In this document: piece after piece, positions 38,268 through 48,287 of the stretch
Layout: each line of letters begins with the position of its first letter
Position numbering within the stretch: position 1 is the stretch's first letter
Assembly (NCBI GenBank): GCA_020854035.1
Contig: JADZGE010000012.1
Location: 62,001-126,000, forward strand
Length of the DNA: 64,000 nt
Source of the DNA: Burkholderiales bacterium
Lineage (GTDB): Bacteria > Pseudomonadota > Gammaproteobacteria > Burkholderiales > SG8-41
Reading direction: 5' to 3'
Made by a program: the position numbers and the translations under genes
The notes under the pieces: model-generated
What the model was told of the DNA's origin: nothing
The model's input: the letters and a program-made list of their open reading frames with translations, nothing else
Database searches by the model: none

Positions 38268-39215
38268 ATGAAGGCTCGGGCTCTCCTCGCAACGGTGGTG
38301 CTCGCGGCGGCCATGCGTGTCGCGGCGACGCCGCTCGACGTCCATCTGGTACTCGATTCCACGGCGTACGGCCCGCCGCCCTCGGGGGGAGAGACGTTCT
38401 CCGGCATCCTGCGCGAAGGCGCGGGTGCGCCCGCGGTGGGCGTGATCCTGCTGCACGGCCGCGGCCTGCACCCCGACAGTCATGTCGTCGGGCCGCTCCG
38501 CGCGAGCCTGAACGGCCTCGGCTATACGACGCTTTCGATCGCTCTCCCGGTGCCTGCGGATACCGACGGCCATCCCGGCGCCACGGACTTCCAGGATTAC
38601 GTGAACGACGCGAGCGGCCCGAACTACGCCTTCCCCGAGCTTTATGCGCGGGTGCGCGCCGCCGAGGACCACCTCGATTCGCTCGGGGTGGAACGTGTCG
38701 TGCTGATCGGCTTCAGCCTGGGCTCGCGCATGGGCGCCGCCTACATGGCCAGGGCGGCATCGGCGAGCATGCTGCCGGTGATCGCGTTCGCCGGCGTGGG
38801 CATGGGCACGGGCTCGATCGATCCGCTCGACGCCGCCGCGACGCTCGACGAAGTCGCCGTGCCCGTGCTGGACCTCTACGGCAGCCTGGATCTCTCGGAA
38901 GGCGTCGTGGCGGGCGCAGCGGCGCGGGCGGCCGCGTACGGCTCGTTCCCGAGTCCGGGCCCCTCCTACACCCGGATCGTCGTTCCGCAGTCGGGCGCGC
39001 CGCTCGACAACGACGCGCACCAGTTCGACAACCTGCACGGCACTCCCGAGTCGGAGGTGAACCAGACGCGGATGCTGCTGGATGTGGGCAACTGGGTGAG
39101 TGAGCATGCACCGCTCCCCGTGCCGGAACCGGGCAGCGTGCCGCTTCTGGCGCTTGGCCTCGCGGCCTGGCTTACCGCCGGCGGGCTGAGGAGGGCGCGG
39201 CCGGCGCAGAACTGA
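38268..39215 (+). CDS. Secreted alpha/beta hydrolase with PEP-CTERM sorting signal
   Basis: A 315-residue protein with an N-terminal signal peptide (LLATVVLAAAMRVAA), a hydrolase core (VGVILLHGRGLHPDSHVVG, nucleophile elbow GFSLGSRMG, late acid and His regions) and a C-terminal sorting signal: PVPEPGSVPLLALGLAAWL (from residue 284), then a basic RRARPAQN tail. PEP-CTERM proteins are processed by an exosortase and are typical of exopolysaccharide-forming Gram-negatives. ATG 38268 has GGAAGG upstream. It is divergent from sua5 and convergent with the OsmC gene. Ester or carbohydrate-ester substrate unknown. Confidence 0.85.
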   Translation: MKARALLATVVLAAAMRVAATPLDVHLVLDSTAYGPPPSGGETFSGILREGAGAPAVGVILLHGRGLHPDSHVVGPLRASLNGLGYTTLSIALPVPADTDGHPGATDFQDYVNDASGPNYAFPELYARVRAAEDHLDSLGVERVVLIGFSLGSRMGAAYMARAASASMLPVIAFAGVGMGTGSIDPLDAAATLDEVAVPVLDLYGSLDLSEGVVAGAAARAAAYGSFPSPGPSYTRIVVPQSGAPLDNDAHQFDNLHGTPESEVNQTRMLLDVGNWVSEHAPLPVPEPGSVPLLALGLAAWLTAGGLRRARPAQN

Positions 39216-39225
39216 TCGCCGCCCC

Positions 39226-39672
39226 TCAGGCGGCGGAGGTGCTGACTTCGACCTTCACTTCCGGCGTCGCGACCGCGACGCTGCCGTAGAGCGGTCACCT
39301 GCCCTTGAACCGCTCGATGAGGTCCTCGCCCTGCCGCTGTGTCACTCCGGCGAGCTGGAAGCTGAGCCGCACGCTGTTGAATACCGTCACGTCGCGCCGC
39401 ACCGGGTTCGCCCGGTCGAGGGTGCCCTCGATCTCCACCGCCACCCGCGGCGCGAGCTGCTCGCTCCTGCCGATCGATTGCACCAGCTCGACGCCGCACG
39501 CCGCGACGCCGGCGAGGAAGAGTTCCGCCGGGGTGACCTCCTCGCCGGGACAGCCGTTCTGCACCGGGCCGTCCACGATGAAATGATGGTTGCGCGCGTT
39601 GCACAGCACCCGGCCGAAGGTATCGGTCGAGCGCGCAGCGACCCTGTATCCCCTGACTTCCGACTGTGCCAT
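39226..39672 (-). CDS. OsmC family protein with in-frame TGA at the second conserved Cys (selenoprotein candidate)
   Basis: OsmC/Ohr proteins reduce organic hydroperoxides using two cysteines. The first is present (AACGVELV, C59). At codon 126, where the family has Cys in a CPLYGSVAVAT-type motif, the gene has TGA (39295-39297), but the frame continues for 22 codons of normal family sequence (PLYGSVAVATPEVKVEVSTS) to a real TGA at 39226-39228. Read through, the length is 148 residues, usual for the family; stopped at TGA it is 125 and lacks the last strand. A stem-loop with apical GGUC lies 14-31 nt downstream. Selenocysteine insertion, a nonsense mutation or a base error are the options. Confidence 0.75.
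39264..39281 (-). promoter_or_regulatory. SECIS-like stem-loop after the in-frame TGA
   Basis: On the coding strand, GCGUCGC-GGUC-GCGACGC is a perfect 7-bp stem with a four-base loop, starting 14 nt after the UGA. Bacterial SECIS elements such as that of E. coli fdhF carry a GGUCU-type apical loop at about this distance. GC-rich sequence can give stems by chance. Confidence 0.5.
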
Positions 39673-39741
39673 GTGCCGTGCCGGCTGCGCCGCTCCGATC
39701 CGTTGTCGATACCGGTATTGTGCGCTTCCGCGCGACCCCGC

Positions 39742-40980
<1,239 letters not shown>

Positions 40981-41064
40981 GGAGGCGATTGTGCGCCTTG
41001 CCTCGCGCCTGCGCCGGCGCCCGCCGGGCCGTGCGCGCGCTCGGGTGCGTCCCGGGCGCCGCGC

Positions 41065-41955
41065 TCAGGCGGTGAGCAGCGCGAGCACTTCCTGGTACTT
41101 CTCCGAGGTCCTGCGCAGTACGTCCGCGGGCAGACGCGGCGCGGGCGCCTTCTTGTTCCAGGGCTGGGTTTCGAGCCAGTCGCGCACGATCTGCTTGTCG
41201 AATGACGGCGGACTCGTCCCCACGCGGTATTCCGACACCGGCCAGAATCGCGACGAGTCGGGCGTGAGTATTTCGTCGATGAGAACGAGGCCGCCGTCCC
41301 GGTCGACCCCGAATTCGAACTTGGTATCGGCGATGATGATCCCGCGCGTGCGCGCGTAGTCGGCCGCCTCGCTGTAGAGCCTGATGGAGACCGCGCGCAC
41401 CTTCTCGGCGAGCCCCGCGCCGACGATCCGCGCGGCCTGTTCGAAGGAAATGTTCTCGTCGTGGCTCCCCGCCGGCGCCTTGGTCGCGGGCGTGAAGATC
41501 ACCTCCGGCAGCTTCTCGGCTTCGCGCAGGCCCGCCGGCAGCCGGATGCCGCACACCGCTCCCGTCTTCTGGTAGTCCTTCCAGCCCGAGCCGATGATGT
41601 AGCCGCGCACCACCGCCTCGATGAGCAGCGGCGCAAGTTTTCTCACGACCATGGCGCGCCCGGCGACCTGATCGCGCTCGCCCGGGGCAACGACCGTTTC
41701 CGGCGCGACGCCGGTCAGGTGGTTGGGCATCACGCCGCCGAGCTTTCCGAACCACCAGAGCGACATCTCGGTCAAGACCCGCCCCTTGTCCGGGATCGGA
41801 TCCGGCAACACGACGTCGAAGGCCGAGAGGCGGTCGGTCTGGATCACGAGCAGGCGGTCCTCGCCGACCGCGTAGAGGTCGCGCACCTTGCCGCGGTGGA
41901 GGAACTTCAGGCTCTTGATGCTGGATTCGAACAGCGTGGCGCTAGCGGCGGTCAT
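41065..41955 (-). CDS. purC: SAICAR synthase PurC
   Basis: A 296-residue phosphoribosylaminoimidazole-succinocarboxamide synthase. Motifs are [20 protein letters not shown] (nucleotide-binding start), [43 protein letters not shown] and [12 protein letters not shown]. It joins aspartate to CAIR in purine synthesis. It follows purE on the same strand, separated by family A repeat copy 8. Start ATG 41955. Confidence 0.97.
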   Translation of the reverse strand: MTAASATLFESSIKSLKFLHRGKVRDLYAVGEDRLLVIQTDRLSAFDVVLPDPIPDKGRVLTEMSLWWFGKLGGVMPNHLTGVAPETVVAPGERDQVAGRAMVVRKLAPLLIEAVVRGYIIGSGWKDYQKTGAVCGIRLPAGLREAEKLPEVIFTPATKAPAGSHDENISFEQAARIVGAGLAEKVRAVSIRLYSEAADYARTRGIIIADTKFEFGVDRDGGLVLIDEILTPDSSRFWPVSEYRVGTSPPSFDKQIVRDWLETQPWNKKAPAPRLPADVLRRTSEKYQEVLALLTA

Positions 41956-41966
41956 CGGGCTTTCGG

Positions 41967-42079
41967 GGTGGGAAAAGTGGCGGGGTACGGGTGGCGATCA
42001 CGGGTGGCGGGATCGAGGTGCCGAATAACGCCGACGAGCCGGATTGCGTCACCGTTAGCTCGTCACCCTCATCTCGTCA
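41967..42079. repeat. Inverted repeat, family A copy 8
   Basis: The left part (GGTGG.../GGGTGGCGATCACGGGTGG) and right part (GCGTCACCGTTAGCTCGTCA and on) lie between purE and purC. The right arm includes the purE stop codon. Confidence 0.6.
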
Positions 42080-42583
42080 CTCGAGTTCGGGCAGCGTCGC
42101 GGCCTGAACGGATTCGGCCTGCTCCCGCCGGAATGCCGCGAGCTTCGTGGCAAGGCCCGTGTCCGCGAGCGCCAGCATCGCGACGGCGAACAGTCCCGCG
42201 TTGGCCGCGCCGGCGTCGCCGATCGCGAAGGTCGCCACCGGTATGCCCCTCGGCATCTGCACCATCGAGAGCAGCGAATCGAGCCCCTGGAGATGGCGCG
42301 AGGGAATCGGCACGGCCAGCACCGGAAGCGTCGTCTTCGCCGCGACCACGCCGGCGAGGTGCGCGGCGCCGCCCGCCCCGGCGATGAAGCATTTCGCGCC
42401 CCGCCGCGCGAGCCCGTCGATCCACTCGACGAGGAGGTCGGGCGTGCGGTGCGCCGAGAGCACGCGCGCTTCGTAGGCCACGCCGAAATCCGCGAGGCTG
42501 CGGGCGGCATGCCGCATGGTGCCCCAGTCATTGGTGCTGCCCATGACGATGCCGACCCGGGGATTTTCTGCTGGCGTGCTCAC
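42077..42583 (-). CDS. purE: N5-carboxyaminoimidazole ribonucleotide mutase PurE
   Basis: A 168-residue class I Pur[21 protein letters not shown], the active-site [26 protein letters not shown] and [20 protein letters not shown]. It converts N5-CAIR to CAIR, which normally requires PurK to make N5-CAIR; purK is not adjacent here. Start ATG 42583; the stop falls inside a family A repeat. It is the first gene of the purE-purC unit. Confidence 0.97.
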   Translation of the reverse strand: MSTPAENPRVGIVMGSTNDWGTMRHAARSLADFGVAYEARVLSAHRTPDLLVEWIDGLARRGAKCFIAGAGGAAHLAGVVAAKTTLPVLAVPIPSRHLQGLDSLLSMVQMPRGIPVATFAIGDAGAANAGLFAVAMLALADTGLATKLAAFRREQAESVQAATLPELE

Positions 42584-42742
42584 GGTTCGTTGCTCGCGCG
42601 GAGGCCGTATTCTATAGCACGGGTCGCCCGTCGAGTTGAGTGCCCGGCCGCGCGCTGATAAGATTTTTCCCTGTGCGGCGGCGAGTCGGGTTCGCCGCCG
42701 CCCGCGTTCGCCACCCTCGCTTCGCCGCGCCGCCCCTCACCC

Positions 42743-44101
42743 TTGTCCGCCCTGGAACCCACTCGCGCCCTCGCCCGCTACCTCGTGCAGGCCCGGGGCG
42801 AGGATCTGCCGGCGGCGGTGCGCCACGAAGCCGCGCGCGCGCTCCTCAACTTCATGGGCTGCGCGATCGGCGCCTCACGCCATGCGACGACCGGGCGCGC
42901 GCTCGCGGCCGTGCGCGAGTTCGCGGGCCCGCCGCAGGCAACGGTGCTCGGGCGAGGGGAGCGGCTCGACTGCCTCAACGCCGCGCTCGTGAACGGCATC
43001 AGCGCTCACGTGCTCGACTTCGACGATACCCACGCCCAGGCGATCCACCCGAGCGCTCCGGTGTGGCCGGCGCTCCTCGCCTGCTCGGAATGGCGCCGGG
43101 TTTCCGGTCCGGAACTGCTGAACGCGTTCGTCCTCGCCGTCGAGGCCGAGGAGCGCGTGGGGCTCTCGGTGTTTCCGGAGCATTACCAGGCAGGCTGGCA
43201 CATCACCGGCACGGCGGGCATGTTCGGCGCGGCGGCGGGGGTGGGCCGGCTGCTGCGCCTCGACGAACAACGGATGGCGTGGGCGCTCGGCATCGCCGCC
43301 ACCCAGGCCTCGGGCCTGCAGGAGATGTTCGGCAGCGACTGCAAGAGCCTGCACCCGGGACGCGCCGCGCAGGGCGGCATGACGGCGGCGCTGCTCGCCG
43401 CGGCGGGTTTCACGAGCTCCGAACGCGCCATCGAGGCCCCGCGCGGTTTCGGCCACGTGCTCTCGACGAAATTCGATCCCGCGGTGATTACCGAGGGGCT
43501 CGGCAGTCGCTACGAGCTCCTCTCGAACATGTACAAGCCGTACGCCTGCGGGCTCGTGGTGCACGCCGCGATCGACGGCTGCATCGAACTTTCCCGGGAG
43601 CACGGTCTCGCGCCGGACGCGATCGAAGCGGTGGAGCTGACGGTGAGCCCGCTCGTGCCGCGGTTGACCGGTAACCCCGCGCCACGCACCGGGCTCGAGG
43701 GGAAGTTCAGCGTGTTTCACGCCGTCGCCGCCGCCATGATCCACGGCGCGGCCGGCGAAGCGCAGTTCAACGACGCCTGCGTGAACGACGCGCGCGTCGT
43801 GGCGCTCCGCGCCCGGGTGAGCCTGAAGGTCGACGAGCGAATCGGCCGGACCGAGGCGCGCGTGGCGATCCGCACGCGCGACGGGCGCGTGTTCCTCGCG
43901 CACGTGCCGCACGCGCTGGGCACGCTCGCCCGGCCCATGAGCGAGCGCGACCTCGAGGACAAGTTCCGGGCGCTCGCGGCCGATGTCCTGCCCGAGCCGC
44001 GGATACGGAACCTGATCGATCTGTGCTGGACGGTGGAGAAGCTCGACGACGCGGGCGCCCTCGCGCGCGCCGCGGCCGCGCCCGCACCGGCACCCGCCTG
44101 A
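42743..44101 (+). CDS. MmgE/PrpD family protein (intact)
   Basis: A 452-residue MmgE/PrpD protein (2-methylcitrate dehydratase/cis-aconitate decarboxylase/iminodisuccinate epimerase superfamily). It has NFMGCAIGASRHATTGRA, the conserved VLDFDDTHAQAIHPSAPVWP, YQAGWHITGTAGMFGAAAG, HPGRAAQGGMTAALLA and YKPYACGLVVHAAIDG. TTG 42743 (MSALEPTRALARYL) is the start that gives the family N-terminus; no strong Shine-Dalgarno is visible. It is followed after 21 bp by an NDP-forming acyl-CoA ligase, so the pair may activate and transform a dicarboxylate. It shows which part is missing in the broken copy at 20904. Confidence 0.92.
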   Translation: MSALEPTRALARYLVQARGEDLPAAVRHEAARALLNFMGCAIGASRHATTGRALAAVREFAGPPQATVLGRGERLDCLNAALVNGISAHVLDFDDTHAQAIHPSAPVWPALLACSEWRRVSGPELLNAFVLAVEAEERVGLSVFPEHYQAGWHITGTAGMFGAAAGVGRLLRLDEQRMAWALGIAATQASGLQEMFGSDCKSLHPGRAAQGGMTAALLAAAGFTSSERAIEAPRGFGHVLSTKFDPAVITEGLGSRYELLSNMYKPYACGLVVHAAIDGCIELSREHGLAPDAIEAVELTVSPLVPRLTGNPAPRTGLEGKFSVFHAVAAAMIHGAAGEAQFNDACVNDARVVALRARVSLKVDERIGRTEARVAIRTRDGRVFLAHVPHALGTLARPMSERDLEDKFRALAADVLPEPRIRNLIDLCWTVEKLDDAGALARAAAAPAPAPA

Positions 44102-44122
44102 GACGAACACGGACGAGCCGCG

Positions 44123-46249
44123 ATGACAAGCCCCGATTCCACTTCTCTCGCCCAGGCGGTATTCTCGCCGCGTTCGGTGGCGTTGATCGGCGCCTCCGGC
44201 GACGAAGCCAAGAACACCTCCCGCCCGCACCGCTACCTGCGCAAGTACGGCTACCCCGGCGCGGTCTACCCGATCAACCCCGGCCGCGCGGAGATCTTCG
44301 GCGATCGCGCCTACCCGGAGCTCGCCGCCGTGCCGGGCGAGGTGGACCACGCCTTCATCATGGTGCCGGCACGGTCGGTCAAGGCCGCGCTGGCGCAGTG
44401 CGTGGCGAAAGGCGTGCGCGTCGTCACGATCTACAGCGACGGGTTCGCCGAGACCGGGCCCGAGGGCCGGCGCGAGCAGGCGGAACTCGCCGCGATCGCG
44501 CGCGCGGGCGGCGTGCGGTTGATCGGCCCGAACTGCATCGGCCTCTACAGCGCCCAGACGCGGCTCGCGCTCTCCGTCAACGCCGTGCTCGAAGAGGCCG
44601 ACATCCGCCCGGGCCCGCTCTCCCTCGTGTCGCAGAGCGGCAGCATGATCGGGGGGCTGCTCTCGCGCGGACTCGCCCGCGGCGCGGGCTTCGCGAAGCT
44701 CGTCTCGGTCGGCAACGAAGCCGACATGGGCGTGGGCGAGCTCGCCGGCATGCTGGTGGACGACCCGCACACGGGTGTCATCCTCCTCTTCATGGAGACG
44801 ATCCGCGACGCGGAACACCTCGCGCGCGCCGGGCGCCGCGCCCACGCCGCCGGCAAACCCGTCATCGCCTACAAGCTCGGCCGTTCCGAGGCCGGGCAGG
44901 ACCTCGCGGCCTCGCACACCGGAGCGATGGCGGGCTCCGACGAACTCGCGGACACGTTCTTCAAGGCGCACGGCATCCTGCGCGTCGACATGCTGGAGAC
45001 GCTCTTCGAGCTGCCCGCGCTCGTCGCCGGACAGAAGCCGCGCGCGCGCCACCGCGTCTCGGTGCTCACCACGACCGGCGGCGGGGCGGCCTGCGTGGTG
45101 GACCGCATGGGCACGCTCGGCATCGAAGTCGTGCCGCCGACGGGGCGGGTGATCGAGAATCTGGCGCGGAAGAACGTGAGGATCGGGCCGGCGCGGGTGA
45201 CCGATCTCACGCTCGCCGGCGCGCGCCGGGAGATCTACGAGGCGGTGCTGAACGAGTTGCTCGCTTCCGGGCATTGCGAGCTCGTGCTGGCGGTCGCCGG
45301 CAGCTCCGCGCAGTTCCGGCCCGAGGCGACCGTGGGGCCGGTGCTCGAGGCCGACCGCCGCGACAAGGTGCTCGCGTCCTTTCTCGGCCCGCACGCCGAG
45401 CGCGCGCTGGAACTTCTCGCGCAGGCGGGAGTCGCCGCGTTCCGCACGCCGGAGTCCTGCGCCGACGCGGTGCGTGCCTGGCGCGACTGGCGGGCGCCGC
45501 TCGACGCGCCCGCCGCGGAACGCACGCGGCTCGACGCCGCCGCGACGCTCGTCCGCGCGCCCGGCGCGGCGCAACTGACCGAGTACGAGGCCTGCCGCGT
45601 GTTCGGCGAGCTCGGGATCGCGCCGGCGCCGAGCGTGGTGATGAAGGAGGCGGGAGAGACGGCGAACCTCGCCTTCCCGGTGGTCGCGAAGATCGTGTCG
45701 CCCGACATCCTGCACAAGACCGAAGCGCGGGCAGTCCGGCTCGGCATCCGCTCGCGGGAGGAACTGGCGGCGGCGCGCGAGGAGATCCTCGCGAACGCGC
45801 GCGCGTACCGCCGGGATGCCCGGATCGAGGGCGTGCTCGTGCAGCGAATGGAGAAAGGCCTCGCGGAGGTCATTCTCGGCTTCAAGCGCGACCCGCAGGT
45901 GGGGCCGGTGGTCGTGCTGGGCGCGGGCGGCGTCCTCGCCGAGATCTACAAGGATTTTGCTTCGCGGCTCGCGCCCGTCGCCGTGGAGGAGGCGCTGCGC
46001 ATGGTCGACGAAGTGAAGGGACTCGCCGTGATCCGCGGTTACCGCGGCATGCCGCGCGGAGACACCGACGCGCTCGCGCGCGCGGTCGCCGCGTTCTCGC
46101 AACTCGCGTACCTCGAGCCGGCGGTGCGGGAAGCCGAGGTGAATCCGCTGATCGTCAAGGCCGAGGGAGAGGGCGTCGTCGCGGTGGACGGGTTGCTTGT
46201 GCTTGAAAGCGCCCTGGATCAAGCGTCTCGGATAGCGCGTCCCGGATAA
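44123..46249 (+). CDS. Acetate--CoA ligase family protein (NDP-forming), second copy
   Basis: A 708-residue NDP-forming acyl-CoA ligase with the same domain order as the one at 3255. It has a CoA-binding domain (FSPRSVALIGASGDEAKN), the ligase middle with phosphohistidine region ASHTGAMAGSDEL, and a C-terminal ATP-grasp domain (LTEYEACRVFGELGI, IVSPDILHKTEARAVRLG, VVVLGAGGVLAEIYKD). It probably forms an operon with the PrpD-type gene. The two ligases differ widely in sequence, so they likely serve different acids. Confidence 0.93.
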   Translation: MTSPDSTSLAQAVFSPRSVALIGASGDEAKNTSRPHRYLRKYGYPGAVYPINPGRAEIFGDRAYPELAAVPGEVDHAFIMVPARSVKAALAQCVAKGVRVVTIYSDGFAETGPEGRREQAELAAIARAGGVRLIGPNCIGLYSAQTRLALSVNAVLEEADIRPGPLSLVSQSGSMIGGLLSRGLARGAGFAKLVSVGNEADMGVGELAGMLVDDPHTGVILLFMETIRDAEHLARAGRRAHAAGKPVIAYKLGRSEAGQDLAASHTGAMAGSDELADTFFKAHGILRVDMLETLFELPALVAGQKPRARHRVSVLTTTGGGAACVVDRMGTLGIEVVPPTGRVIENLARKNVRIGPARVTDLTLAGARREIYEAVLNELLASGHCELVLAVAGSSAQFRPEATVGPVLEADRRDKVLASFLGPHAERALELLAQAGVAAFRTPESCADAVRAWRDWRAPLDAPAAERTRLDAAATLVRAPGAAQLTEYEACRVFGELGIAPAPSVVMKEAGETANLAFPVVAKIVSPDILHKTEARAVRLGIRSREELAAAREEILANARAYRRDARIEGVLVQRMEKGLAEVILGFKRDPQVGPVVVLGAGGVLAEIYKDFASRLAPVAVEEALRMVDEVKGLAVIRGYRGMPRGDTDALARAVAAFSQLAYLEPAVREAEVNPLIVKAEGEGVVAVDGLLVLESALDQASRIARPG

Positions 46250-46258
46250 GGCGTATCA

Positions 46259-47236
46259 TCACGCGGTCCCGCGCTTCCCGCGCAGGCTCGCGACATCGGG
46301 GCTGGAGCCGGCGCCCTTCAGCAGGTCGTAGCAGCGCGAGGCGAGCGCGAGATCCTGCAAGGCGCTGCCGACGGACTTGAACACGACCATCCCGTCGCGC
46401 GGCACGCTCACCGTCCCGGCGACGAGCCGGGCGAGCGGCGCGCGCTTCTCCCCGGGCAGCGCGCCGGCGGCCACGGCGCGGCGCATCTCCCCCGCTTCGT
46501 GGAGCGCATGCTCCGAGTCCACGACCACCAGGCTCGCCGCGCGGATGCACTGCTCGTCGATCTCGGCATACGCGGCCCGCGTGTTGCCCACCGCGCAGAG
46601 GAGCCGGCACTCGCCGAGCCACTCCCCGCGCAGGAACGGCTCGCTCGTGCGCGCGCTGCTCGCGGTGGCGACGACGCTCCTGCCGCGAACCGCGGCCTCG
46701 AGCGAGGCTGCCGCCGCGACCGGAAACCCGAGCCGGTCCGACATTTCGACGGCGTACGCCTCCCGGTTAGCCGGCGTCGGGCTGTACACGGCGGCCCCCT
46801 TCACCCGGTACACGGCGGCGAGCGCCTCGAGCTGGGCGCGAGCCTGGTTGCCGGCGCCGATGACTCCCACCGTGACATCGCCCGCCACCGCTACCCGCCG
46901 GGCGGCGACCCCGCTCGCCGCGCCGGTGCGAAGATCGGTGATGACGCGCCCGTCCATCACCGCGAGCACTTCCCCGGTCCGCAGGCTGTAGAGCGTCACC
47001 ACGTAGCGGGTGCCCACGCCGGTGACGTTGTGGTAGGCCTTCATCGCCGCGCGATCGGCCGCGCGATCGGCCGCGAAGAGCACGCGCATCGCGCCTTGCT
47101 CGAACTCGGAGACGAACTTGGGCGAGACGAAGGTCGCGCCGGCCGCTTCGTGAGCGAACGCCTGCTCCAGGAGGTCGATGGCATCGCGCATGCCGAGCAC
47201 GCCCTCCACGGCGTGCGCGTCCAGCAGGACGGTCAC
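46259..47236 (-). CDS. Ornithine cyclodeaminase/mu-crystallin family protein
   Basis: A 325-residue NAD(P)-binding enzyme: an N-terminal substrate domain (GMRDAIDLLEQAFAHEAAG, MKAYHNVTGVGTRYVVTLYS) followed by the Rossmann fold (VGVIGAGNQARAQLEALAAV). The family includes ornithine cyclodeaminase, ketimine reductase, alanine dehydrogenase and opine-type dehydrogenases. GTG 47236 overlaps the Bug stop (GTGA), so it is translationally coupled to the receptor. It is the last gene of the LysR-divergent operon; an imine or amino-acid derivative is a likely substrate. Confidence 0.9.
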   Translation of the reverse strand: MTVLLDAHAVEGVLGMRDAIDLLEQAFAHEAAGATFVSPKFVSEFEQGAMRVLFAADRAADRAAMKAYHNVTGVGTRYVVTLYSLRTGEVLAVMDGRVITDLRTGAASGVAARRVAVAGDVTVGVIGAGNQARAQLEALAAVYRVKGAAVYSPTPANREAYAVEMSDRLGFPVAAAASLEAAVRGRSVVATASSARTSEPFLRGEWLGECRLLCAVGNTRAAYAEIDEQCIRAASLVVVDSEHALHEAGEMRRAVAAGALPGEKRAPLARLVAGTVSVPRDGMVVFKSVGSALQDLALASRCYDLLKGAGSSPDVASLRGKRGTA

Positions 47237-48246
47237 GGTTGCGCCCTGGCGTAGCCGAGTTCCGTCAATACGGTGCGCGATACTTGATACTCGGCTTCGA
47301 GGAAGCGCGCGAAGTCCGGGCCGCGCGCGAACACGTCCGGGTACTCGCCCTGCTCGAGCCAGCGCTTCCAGTCCTCGGTTGCCGCCATCTTCGCGAACGC
47401 GTCCTCCCAGAACGCCGCCTGCGGCGGTGCGATCCCGGGGGCGCCGAACACGCCCCGCCAGTTGGTGGTGAGCGGCACGTCGATGCCCTGTTCCTTGAGG
47501 GTCGGCACCTGCGCGAGCGTTCCCGGCTGCCGCCTCGGCGCCGCGATCATGAGAACACGCGCGGTGCCCTGCTGCACGAACGGCCGCGCGGCGGTCGCCG
47601 AGGAGGCAACTGCGTCGATGTGGCCGCCGGCGACCCCCAGGTACGACTCGACGTTGGTCTTGAACACGATGACCTTGAGGCGTTTCGAGTCGATTCCCGC
47701 GGCGCGCGCGACCTGCGACAACGCGATGTGGTTCGACCCGCCCCTGCTCACGAGCCCGAAGGAAACCGACTGTGGATCCGACTTCAGCTTCGCCGTGAGG
47801 TCGCTTATCGTCCGGAGTGGCGAGGCGGAACTCACCGACAGCACGCTGTACTCGGTGAGCAGCAGCGCGATCGGGGCGAGGTCGGTGTACACCTGCTGCA
47901 CGAGCCCGGTGATCTGCGCCGTGAAGATCGACGACGTGGAGTAAAGGAGGAAATGCGGGTCGCGCGCGTGCTGCCGCAGGTAGGTCGGCGCGAGCGTCTG
48001 GTTGCCGCCCGCCTTGTTCATGACGAGCACGGGCGCCGGCACGAGCTTCCGGTCCTGCAGGATCCTCTGTATCAGGCGGGCGACGTTGTCGTTCGCCCCG
48101 CCCGCCGCGGTGGGGAGGATGAGCTCCACCGGCTTCTCGGGACGCCAGGACGCCTGCGCCCCGGCGCGCTCGACCCCGCCGGCGCCAAGCAGCGCCAGCA
48201 GGGCGAGGCACGGGAGGAACGGGGATTTTCCCTTCTTTCGGATCAT
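47233..48246 (-). CDS. Bug/TctC-family transporter receptor (PTAAGGxND subtype)
   Basis: A 337-residue receptor with a signal peptide (MIRKKGKSPFLPCLALLALL) and a divergent core: VELILPTAAGGANDNVARLI, MNKAGGNQTLAPTYLRQHA and WEDAFAKMAATEDWKRWLE. It shares this special pattern with the Bug protein at 51368 rather than with the canonical Bug proteins of the window. ATG 48246 is preferred over the longer frame. It lies between the DapA-like paralogues and the ornithine-cyclodeaminase-family gene. Confidence 0.92.
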   Translation of the reverse strand: MIRKKGKSPFLPCLALLALLGAGGVERAGAQASWRPEKPVELILPTAAGGANDNVARLIQRILQDRKLVPAPVLVMNKAGGNQTLAPTYLRQHARDPHFLLYSTSSIFTAQITGLVQQVYTDLAPIALLLTEYSVLSVSSASPLRTISDLTAKLKSDPQSVSFGLVSRGGSNHIALSQVARAAGIDSKRLKVIVFKTNVESYLGVAGGHIDAVASSATAARPFVQQGTARVLMIAAPRRQPGTLAQVPTLKEQGIDVPLTTNWRGVFGAPGIAPPQAAFWEDAFAKMAATEDWKRWLEQGEYPDVFARGPDFARFLEAEYQVSRTVLTELGYARAQP

Positions 48247-48287
48247 GGGTCGGGCCTCGAACGGGTGGTGGGAGGAGCGGCGACGTA

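Noticed and set aside
42875-46222. A 1115-codon minus-strand open frame
   Set aside because: It is antisense to the intact PrpD-type and acyl-CoA ligase genes, which have full domain sets. The composition is Arg/His/Ala-rich with no motifs.
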